Notes under the pieces: generated by a model
Seen by the model: only the letters and a program-made list of their open reading frames with translations
Databases searched by the model: none
Told to the model about the DNA's origin: nothing
Assembly: GCA_033002965.1 (NCBI GenBank)
Contig: JAURVB010014815.1
Span: forward strand, 186,001 to 250,000
DNA: 64,000 nt
Reading direction: 5' to 3'
DNA from: Piper betle
Lineage: Eukaryota; Streptophyta; Magnoliopsida; Piperales; Piperaceae
Made by a program: the position numbers and the translations under genes
Shown: positions 47,098 through 55,288 of the stretch, piece by piece
How positions within the stretch are numbered: the first letter of the stretch is position 1
Layout: each line of letters begins with the position of its first letter

Positions 47098-48171
47098 ATG
47101 ACCGCCATGTTGGACTTTATTAGATTTCATATCAAATCATCGAATAAATAAACTAGATAGCGGAAGCGTAACTGAAGTCATAAGAGAAACTAGAGTTTTG
47201 TGTCTTGTCCACCTTAGGTTTTGGTCTTCTGAATCTAAGAAGAGTTTTCCAAACCTGAATTTTCCAAACCTGAATTTTGAATCTATAAGAGAAACTAAAG
47301 TCTTGTCCATATTAGGTTTTAATCTTCTAAATCTAAAAAGAGTTTTCCAAAACCTGAATTCTGGATAATGGGATACCAGAACCAAAATTGCTTATTGATT
47401 CAAGGACCATAACCTCCTTATTTATAGCTGTAATTTTATAAATTCATTTTCACCCATCACGAAAAGAGAAATATAAAAAGGTATCTACACATTGAATTCC
47501 ACACTTTTCACATTATATTCCACATCTTAATTTATGGCCCATAACCTTTTACTTTAGTGAATCAATTTAATTTAGGCCAACCTTATATAATAATATATGA
47601 CACAATTCCTGATTCACCTATTTATTTATGTCCAAAATCTAACAATCTCCCAATTGGACTTAATATATATACGAAGATAATTGTAGACTTAATATATATA
47701 TGAAGATAATTGTATAACTTTATAAGCTCCAAAACATATGCCATTATTCCGAAATAACAATCTCGTCCATTAATCAATGTCAATATAGGATCAAGGCGAT
47801 TTTCGTTACATTTATTGTAACTAAACCCATCCATGATCACATACATCAACATAATTAAATGACATAGATCAAGTATGGATGTGTAGCATAAAAATTACAT
47901 GTAATTTGATCTAGCATTCCTATTTTCAACTGGTCCAACCTTATGAGATTACCAAAAATACCAAAACAGAATGAACCTTAAACCAAATACAAATTCCCAC
48001 TAAATTGGCATATCATCAAATGATACAACACCCATATGAGCAACATGCTCATGAAGACCTTGGGTGGTAAACTTTTAGTAAGCGGATCCGCAACCTTGGA
48101 GTTTGTCCCAATATGCTTTATAGAAACTTTACTACTTTGAACTCTTTCTGTTACAACAAGGAACTTGATCC

Positions 48172-48711
48172 CTAAATGTTTTGATTTAGATGAGCCCTGA
48201 TGTTATTTGAATATAATACTGCACATTGATTGTCACAAAATATCTTAAGTGGTTTTTCAATATTATCAATAATGCGCAGCCCTATGACAAAATTTCGCAA
48301 CCATATTCTATGATTTGATGTTTCATAATAAGCTATAAATTTAGCTGCCATAGTAGAAGAAGCTATGAGTGTTTGCTTAGCACTCTTCCAAGAAATAGCT
48401 CCTCTAGCAAGCAGATAGACATAGGCAGAAGTGGATCGACGACTATCTTGGCATCCAACAAAGTCAGAACCAGAATACCCAATGATCTTAAGTTGATCTG
48501 ACTTCCGATATATAAGCATGTAATGTTTTGTTCTTTGAAGATATCCCATGACTCTTTTAGTTGCTATCCAATGTTCTAATCCCGGATTAGTTAAATATCT
48601 ACCCAACATTCCAACAATATACGCAATATCTGGACGTGTATATACTTGAACATACATAAGACTTCTCACTGTTTCATGATCATAAGACACATGCGATTTG
48701 AACGTTCCCAC
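48172..48711 (-). pseudogene. Copia RNase H joined to gag by deletion
   Basis: The frame reads TRPDIAYIVGMLGRYLTNPG, LEHWIATKRVMGYLQ, GYSGSDFVGCQDSRRSTSAY, ISWKSAKQTLIASSTMAAKF and IFCDNQCAVLYSNN. These are the Copia RT-RNase H connection and RNase H. Just upstream on the minus strand, only about a dozen codons away, is the gag N-terminus at 48723-48932. This shows where about 3 kb of gag-pol was lost. Confidence 0.9.
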
Positions 48712-48722
48712 TTCTCAATATC

Positions 48723-48932
48723 TCATTTTTCCTCAATGGAACTTTTGTCAATAAGAGAAGCAGGTTGTTCAGTCCTTAATGCAAGGTCAAGATTTATGCA
48801 GCCGAGAATAATCATTACACTTTCTTTCCAATCCTTAAAATTATCTTTAAGCATTGAAACTGAATTGATGTTGGCAGAAATCATAAAAGCAGATTGATTA
48901 ACCGGATTCATAGAACAAAACAAAATGCCCAT
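48723..48932 (-). pseudogene. Copia gag N-terminal fragment
   Basis: NSVSMLKDNFKDWKESVMII and LGCINLDLALRTEQPA match the conserved start of Copia gag (LNGTNFDDWKEQ ... LDLALR). The frame ends in a stop where the deletion joins it to RNase H. Confidence 0.85.
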
Positions 48933-49073
48933 AATAAGATTAATAATTCAAATGCCCATAATAAGATTAATAATTCAATCAATATTGAATCTCATCATCA
49001 GATACCTAGCACAACATTAATATATAGCCTTTGGACAAAAATATTAATTTGTAAGTGGTACTCTAAGTGCAGT

Positions 49074-49470
49074 AATTAAATATGGATAATAAATCCTGTT
49101 AAATAATAAACCTTCCTTTGGGCCGACTTGTTATCCACATGAAAACTTGATAATTATTCTATATTAAAAATAAGTCACAATACAGTAATCAAATATAGAT
49201 AATAAATCCTGTCAAATAATAAACCTTCTTTTGGGCCGATTTATTATCTACATGGAAACCAGATAATCATCTCATATTTATTACAAAAATGAGTCTTAGT
49301 GTGTAAAATATGGACAATAAATACTGTCAAATAATAAACCTTTCTTTGGACCGATTTATTATTCACATGGACATTTAACAATCATCTCATATTTATTACC
49401 ACAAATGAATATATAATTCTATCAAATATTAACCTTCTTTTGGCTGATTAATATCCACATGAATTAAATA
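49074..49470. repeat. Tandem repeats in the Copia leader, about 115-base unit
   Basis: Units beginning TATGGATAATAAATCCTGT start near 49081, 49194, 49309 and, more diverged, 49406. Each contains AAATAATAAACCTTC and GGGCCGATTTATTAT. They lie between the primer site and gag of the Copia element, where such arrays are common. Confidence 0.85.
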
Positions 49471-50501
49471 CTCATAACTATCTTAATATTTAAAAAATTA
49501 ATTTCCAATTTGGCAGCATATTATAGTCTTTAATAAATTTTAAAATATTAATTATGGCTAAACAAAAAAAGGTTTTTAAAATAACTTTATGTGAGAATTT
49601 CTAAAATTATAACATTTTGTAACTATATTTTTCTGTACTTTCCTTAATCTTGAAGGTGGCTCTGATGCCGCTTGTTGGACTTTATTAGATTTCATATCAA
49701 ATCATCGAGTAAATAAACTAAATAACAGAAGCGTACCTAGAGCCATATGAGAAACTAGAGTTTTGTCCACCTTAAATTTAGGTCTTTTGAATTTAAGAAA
49801 CGTTTTCCAAAATCTGAATTCTGAAGTCATAAGAGAAATTAGAGTCTTGTCCACCTTAGATTTTGGTCTTCTGAATCTAAAAAGAGTTTTTCAAAACCTG
49901 AATTCTGGTCTTCTATAGTTCATAAATTCATTTTCACCCATCACGAAAAGAAAAATATGAAAAGGTATCTACACATTGAATTCAACATTTTCACATTAAA
50001 TTCCATGCCTTAATTTATGCCCCATAACCTTTCACTTTAATAGATCAATTTAATTTAGGCCAACTTTATATAATAACATATGACACAATTTCTAATTCAC
50101 GTATATATTTATATCCAATATCTAACAAGCCAAAGCTAATACCATTGCATCGTTCTTGGTCTCCATTGCCGTCCTCTTCCCAATTTTGTGTCGAAGTAGA
50201 AGGGGGCTACTTGGTTAGTATATCTGTGCATGTCTTCGTGTTTATTACATAGTTATGTGTTTCAATTGTTTTTAAGTAGGAAAAATGATTTTGGGTAATA
50301 TTGAATGAAGATGAAGAATTGAATATGAATGAGGTTGTGGAGGGAGACTCACCCTGCCGATGGCCTTGGCCATCGGATTTGTGTGCGACTTCTATAGAAT
50401 GCAACACAATCTGCCTGAGGGGCATGAAGCCGAGCTATGGCGGACTATGCATAGCTAATGGCCCGACAAGTACAGAACCCCATTGCTGCTGCGTTGATTG
50501 A

Positions 50502-50983
50502 AATCACCCGGAGGTCATATAAAGTTCAGAAGAACAATCTGCCAATTTTTGTATTCTTCAGCAATTGCGCTTGTGATTTGTAGTTTATGAAGCAGTTAAA
50601 TATTAAGTGTTCCTAGCAATACAAGCAAAAACTAAACGTTCATACCAGGATCGGTCCGTATCAAAAGTTGTAAATGCCGTCAAAAGCAGTGCTCCGAATT
50701 AAGATGACATTTACAGACGAATCGAATATAGATAGAGATGTAACAATGCTATATCATGCTCATCACTCATCACCATTGCTCGATTGAACAACTCGTATAT
50801 CAATACAAAACCGGAACTTGTTCAAAGAAATCAAGCTAACGGGCAAAGTTTTTTCTCTATGTTTTAGCCTTCGACACAACATATATGCTTCTCCAAAGCC
50901 TGTTCCAAACAAGAAAACAAGCACACAATAGTAAGATGAGCTTTTAGCTTCTACCATATGTATATCTCGGTCACGCTCTAGCT
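50502..50983. other. Downstream of the peptide gene, nothing recognised
   Basis: It presumably holds the 3' untranslated ends of the peptide gene (plus) and the DUF1218 gene (minus), which converge here. No repeat or domain is seen. Confidence 0.5.
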
Positions 50984-51750
50984 CTAAGCCTTGTCCGCCC
51001 CAAACTCGTGGGCTTGGAGAGGGTAGGCGTTCATGGGCAGGCCCTCGTCGCGCTCCTTCATGGGTAGGCCTTGTCGGCCCTGCTGTGAGCCAGTAGAAGA
51101 ACGGCGACGACGCCAGCGAGAGCAGGAGCGGCGCCGCGGCGGCCGCGAACACGACCTTGCGCAGCGCCGCGCACGAGAGCCGGTGCAGCACCCCGAACCG
51201 CTCCCTGGTGTGGTACGCGTTCCTCACCGACCCGGCAACCACGCACGCCTCCGCCCCCAGGAACGTCACCCTTCACATGACGACCCCAAATCGCCAAATA
51301 AGATCCTTTTTTGTTTTTTGGATAGTAAAGAGAACGAAGAAGCCGACGGCGCAGGCCTTGGAAGGGCGGACGGCGAGGCCTTGGATCAAGGCCAGGCTCA
51401 CCAGCACGGCCACAAACGCCGATATGCCGTAAATGGTCGACGTATCAGAATCGTACTGGCAGTAGGTGAACTCGTCGTACTCGTCTGGAACCACTTTCCC
51501 TATAGATCATCAAACAAGCAGCACAGAGCTAAGAGACTAGAAACATTCAAATCTTAAGCAAATCACCTCTATGATTGGTAATAGGTAAAATCGGAGAGGG
51601 AAAGGAAGAGGAAGTGGGTGGTTGCTTACAGTGCTCCTCCGACGCTCGGCGCCGACGGCGAAGACGAAGGCGAGTAGGTGGAGGGAAAAGACAATGAGGA
51701 GCACGGGGATTGAAACGGCCGTTGCTTTGTGATACAAAGGGCTGTGACAT
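50984..51750 (-). pseudogene. DUF1218 family membrane protein, frame-broken
   Basis: DUF1218 proteins are small four-helix membrane proteins of plants; some modify lignin in secondary walls. Exon 1 carries the first helix (SIPVLLIVFSLHLLAFVFAV) and GAERRRST before a GTAAGC donor near 51630. Exon 2 gives KVVPDEYDEFTYCQYDSD, ISAFVAVLVSLALIQGLAV and KACAVGFFVLF. After an unexplained 60 bases the protein continues as VTFLGAEACVVAGSVRNAYH, LSCAALRKVVFAAAAAP and, shifted, MNAYPLQAHEFGADKA before a TAG stop (50984-50986). The exon 1-2 junction is one base out of phase (G run at 51494-51496), and the ATG at 51750 is not in frame with helix 1. It is either a pseudogene or damaged by sequence errors. 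Confidence 0.72.
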
Positions 51751-51935
51751 TGGGTTAGAAGGGGAATGGCTCGTTTGTTTATTTTTCCCTGCTACCAAGC
51801 GTGTATGCCCTCTAAATGCAAAATAGTATCTATTATCCTTTCTTTTCTTTTTCTTTTTTTTGTTGTCTTTTCTTACCTTTTTTTTTTTTTTTGCTATGGA
51901 TTAGCATTGATTAATGGATAAAGTTTACGCTATGT

Positions 51936-52003
51936 GTTGAGATGGCCGAGTTGGTCTACGGCGCCGCATTAAGGTCCTTGTCCGAAAGGGCGTGGGTCAA
52001 CAA
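51936..52003 (+). pseudogene. tRNA-Leu (AAG) pseudogene
   Basis: The sequence follows plant cytosolic tRNA-Leu: GTTGAGATGGCCGAGTTGG (acceptor and D arm), GGCGCC, an ATTAAGGT anticodon loop with AAG, and GTCCGAAAGGGCGTGGGT (variable arm and T stem). Then it jumps to CAACA, the acceptor 3' strand. About 14 bases covering the T loop and the 3' side of the T stem are missing. The anticodon stem is also mispaired. It should not give a functional tRNA. Confidence 0.85.
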
Positions 52004-52333
52004 TGTATTTCTCTTTGAATATTGAATTCAGCTCTACCCTTTTCCTGAAAAAATCATCATAATAATCCTATTATCAAGCGACGACCTTTTTTACTTGCAA
52101 AAAAATCTTTTATAAAATAATCCACACAAATCCTTATTTATTAGTTCAACAACAAATCTTGTTTCTTGCACAAGTACAAATTTATGCATGTTGAACAACC
52201 CCAAAATGCTTAATCCATACCAATACTTTATTACTTTAATTCAACATCTAACTCTTGTGTCGTGCATTGGTGCTGAACAAGCACACAGTGCACTCTTACC
52301 GCAGAGCTGGTAATACGTAATTTTGAAGTGTAG
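52004..52333. other. Downstream region of the lipid-transfer protein gene
   Basis: No gene is seen; it is presumably the 3' untranslated side of the minus-strand gene ending at 52334. Confidence 0.5.
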
Positions 52334-52648
52334 TTAGCAATTTGTTGGGTAGGGGACCTTGCACACGGTAAAAATTTTCTTAGCGTAAGGCGAGTTGATC
52401 ATCTTTTTAAGCTTAGTGTCCTTCATGTTGGTGCGAAGGCAGAGCTTTCGCTCTGACAGCTTGCTGCAGCAGGCCGGCGACGGCGGCACCGGAGATGTCA
52501 TTGCAGCGGCGTAGGGGCTGAGCTCCGCAGATTTGCAGTTGACTGACACGGATACCGGTGCTTCACTGCCCACGAGCAGGGCCACCATGAAAACTGCTGC
52601 AAAGATTGCTAGTTTTATCTTCTTGAACAGAGGTGGAGAGACAGACAA
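52334..52648 (-). CDS. Type 2 non-specific lipid-transfer protein, two cysteines and start codon altered
   Basis: Secreted nsLTP2 proteins bind lipids in a cavity held by four disulfides. The mature part begins VNCKSAELSPYAAAMTS and continues SPACCSKLSERKLCL, MKDTKLKKMINSPYAKK and VCKVPYPTNC, with family length and spacing. The second cysteine (family LSPC) is Tyr, and the second Cys of the CxC pair is Arg. In nsLTP2 these belong to two different disulfides, which leaves their partners unpaired. The signal peptide (KLAIFAAVFMVALLVGSEA) has no upstream in-frame ATG. The first ATG is at 52588, within the hydrophobic core; 52648 is a TTG. The frame is otherwise open to its stop, so the gene is either divergent or in early decay. 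Confidence 0.82.
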   Translation of the reverse strand: MSVSPPLFKKIKLAIFAAVFMVALLVGSEAPVSVSVNCKSAELSPYAAAMTSPVPPSPACCSKLSERKLCLRTNMKDTKLKKMINSPYAKKIFTVCKVPYPTNC

Positions 52649-52666
52649 GTTTGATGGGTACTGTCG

Positions 52667-52674
52667 TATTTATA
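52667..52674 (-). promoter_or_regulatory. TATA box of the lipid-transfer protein gene
   Basis: The minus strand reads TATAAATA about 20 bases before the start of the open frame and 79 bases before the first in-frame ATG. It fits a start of transcription near 52640. Confidence 0.6.
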
Positions 52675-52675
52675 G

Positions 52676-53767
52676 ATGTTTGAAGGCTGGTTTTGCGATG
52701 GAATTCAATAAGCAAAACAAATAATCATAAAGATGAACGCACGCATTATAGTGTGTTGTTTGCCTTGTCATATTGTAGGATAGAAACAGTCATTTTCATT
52801 TGATGATCAAGGTTGCGGTTATGGTGGTTTTATGGGACTTGGTATCAGCCTATATCAGCTTAAAAGATGAAAGAGCTTGGCTCTCTGTTTGGACATTCAT
52901 CTACAATTGTTAACAGGAGACTCAACTAGCGTGTTAACATGACTAGTGCCTATTTTGAAGCCATTAATGTCTTCAAATATTTGCATAAAAATGAGTGGAG
53001 TACTCTATGGCAATTTATATGTATATATATGTACATGTGTGTGTGTGTATAATATAATAATGATGCACTTAACGATAAGGGGCATTTCCATGCCAACTAT
53101 TAGAGGACTATGCTTACAAAGCTTTGCATTTAGCAATTGGAGAAGACCCTGATACATTGACATTGACACGAGCGGATAAGTAGGACTTGTAGCAACACTT
53201 TTATTTATATATGGAGTCCCTCATCACAATATGATCTCAAGTAGAAGCCCGACAAGATGGAATCTCGTTCTATTTGACAAGACCACAAATGGGTTAATCT
53301 GAGTTGGAGATACACAAAACATCAGAAACTCTCTTAGGAAAACTGTGATAATAACTCGGGTAATTGACAATATATAACTCTGTTTCACACAATAAACAAC
53401 TCATAAGTGACAATATTCTCCATGCTTGAATTGCATGGAGAATATGGAAGCATCACAACTAAGAAACACTGCTTACATGGAAGCATCACAACTCAGAAAA
53501 ACTGCTTACGAGATTTAACAATGGATGAAACTCGTGTTTCATTTACAAACACAATTTGCATTTGTACATTAACAGTGGGAATTGCTTTCATTAACCACTT
53601 TGCCATATTCAAGTGTTTGGATGTCAACAATTTTCCTGATAGTATTATTGTATGGCGGTTACAGAGAATTACATGTTTCGATGCTTGTAAATCTATGATT
53701 ATAGAGTATTGCATGTTTCTATAGACAAATGAACACATAATTTACATAAGAGATAGGAGGTGTATAC
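52676..53767. other. Gene-free stretch
   Basis: No gene was recognised. A TGGAAGCATCACAACT phrase is repeated at about 53448 and 53477. The missing C-terminal exon of the epimerase gene would be expected here but was not found. Confidence 0.5.
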
Positions 53768-54950
53768 CTTCATAACCACCAACAACAGGATCCTCGGCTA
53801 AAAGAAGGGTGTGTTTGCATGCCAAAGTTAACAGCAGCATGCCAAGGCAAAGTTACTACAATATTCCAGTTAAAAAGAAGGGAGAAAAGAAATGGAAATT
53901 TACCTGAAACAGCCAAATCCAGCAGCCAAGTGACCCAGAACACCATTAGTTTGAGGCCACTCTCTTTGGCAACCTGTATAATTTCAATGGCTCCAAGAAC
54001 ACCCAGTTTTGCCGGTTTAATATTAATGGCATCCGCTAGATTCCCTTCACAATTCTATGTACATCAAGCAAACTTCTACAACTTTCATCTGCAGCTACGG
54101 ATATACCGTACTTGTTTCTACAAACAATGTAAACATGACAAAGGCCACCCCAATCATATCTAATCACTGGTAACTCAAGAGAGCAGGAGTAACATTCTTT
54201 CTGTAAAAATCATATGCAGTATCAAAAAGTTGGTTACCAGAAAATCTTCACAAGTATGTCTACTTTTACCACGAACAACTCCCTTCGAGACAACTCCTGA
54301 GCAAATCTTGACGCGTATAAAAGAATTTTCTAAAACAACATAGTACAAAACATGACGAATTACTTCTAGATGACAGATAAACGGCCTTGATTAAGAAGCA
54401 GAGTAAACCAGAGTAAAATAGCATATGATTTTCTTGTCCAAGGAGTGGTCTTTGCTTACAAGGAATGACATGCTCAAAGAATAAAAATAGGCACCATGTA
54501 AAAAATTACTTGTAATATTTCTCACCATGCAACCTGTGTAGAATCTCAACAGCTTCACCAGCAGTGTGCCCTTCATTAGCATCCAATATGAAAGAACAAG
54601 TCGGGTGAGCATTACGTATTGCTCGAAGGACATCTCTATCAGCTTCCAAGTTCTTACCCATTTTGGGCTTCAAGGTGCAGAAACCTTGGCCGTAGTATTT
54701 AGCAGCCAATTCTGCAGCTTCTTGGGGGAGACGATGGAATCTGGCGTGTAGAAAATTGAAGTATATCATTCATTGAGCCCCATGAAATGTGAAAAATATT
54801 AAAACAAAAAACAAAAACCATGAAATAATTAGAAGTTTCCGGTTATGTCTGTGGTAATGGAATTGGATGCCTCTCCGAACAATTTCCAAGAGGAATGCGG
54901 ATGCTTTTAGCAACCGCGTCTGTTAATGCCATCTCAGTGCCCGCTCTGAC
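53768..54950 (-). pseudogene. L-Ala-D/L-Glu epimerase-like gene, degraded
   Basis: Members of the enolase superfamily epimerise dipeptides. Four exon pieces lie in order on the minus strand: 54840-54950 (VRAGTEMALTDAVAKSIRIP), 54526-54740 (EAAELAAKYYGQGF, SFILDANEG, donor GTGAGA), 53904-54200 (KYGISVAADESCRSLLDVHR, ADAINIKPAKLGVLGAIEII, GHLAAGFGCF, donor GTAAAT) and 53768-53835 (AEDPVVGGYE, donor GTATAC). Each needs one or more single-base insertions to stay in frame. The metal ligand in DANEG and the DES motif are kept. About 14 residues (family GGMVETRLAMGFAG) are deleted before GHLAAG. The N-terminal capping exons and the last exon are not in the window. A hAT element sits upstream, probably in an intron. 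Confidence 0.8.
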
Positions 54951-55288
54951 CTGCATCACACACGTTCACATTATGGCATGTCTCTGAAGAAAGGTGTATG
55001 AAATATGTGCTTACCTCTTCTTGTAAGTTAGTTTCAAGCTTAAATAAATTGGTCCATTTTATTCACCAAAAATTTATTTTAAAATCATCAAATTCAATGT
55101 TTTATCTTACCACTAAAATCATAGTTGTAAAAATTGGCTGATTCTACTCGAAATTGGCAATTTAAATCGTGGTAAATCGGTTAGTTTAAAAAACAGTCGT
55201 TGAATTGGCCCATTAATACCGATTTACAGCAGATTTTAAATCATTGTAAATTGGCAAGAATCGATTTTTATATATAAATAACAAAAAT

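Larger units (their letters stand above)
47108..50126 (-). mobile_element. Internally deleted Ty1/Copia element, minus strand
   Basis: LTRs lie at 47108-47643 and 49674-50126, both TGTTGGACTTTATTAG... to ...CTAACA. Next to the right LTR, just inside, is GGCTCTGATGCCGC, the complement of a CGGCATCAGAGCC primer site (49657-49672). A purine tract (complement of ATCTCCCAATTGG) borders the left LTR. The flanks CGCCA and AGCCA are a target duplication with one change. Internally only a leader, the N-terminus of gag and RNase H remain; protease, integrase and reverse transcriptase are deleted. It interrupts a defensin-like peptide gene. Confidence 0.9.
47098..50501 (+). pseudogene. Defensin-like cysteine-rich peptide gene, split by a Copia element
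   Basis: An ATG at 47098 is followed by ten coding bases, then the Copia insertion (47108-50126). After the duplicated target bases the frame continues at 50132 into a hydrophobic signal-peptide core (IASFLVSIAVLFPILC). A donor-like G|GTTAGT follows near 50216. A second exon (about 50310-50501) encodes the mature peptide. It shows the cysteine-stabilised alpha-beta pattern: C-x8-C-x5-C-x3-C (CATSIECNTIC), then GGLC and a final CCC-VD before a TGA stop. This combines CxxxC, GxC and CxC as in plant DEFL/LCR peptides, secreted proteins with antimicrobial or signalling roles. The insertion separates the ATG from the signal peptide, so normal expression should be lost. The receptor or target is unknown. 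Confidence 0.72.

Noticed and set aside
49074..49470. CRISPR-like or satellite array
   Set aside because: The units are long, diverged and located in a Copia leader in plant nuclear DNA.
51936..52003. Functional tRNA-Leu
   Set aside because: The T loop and 3' T stem are absent and the anticodon stem does not pair.
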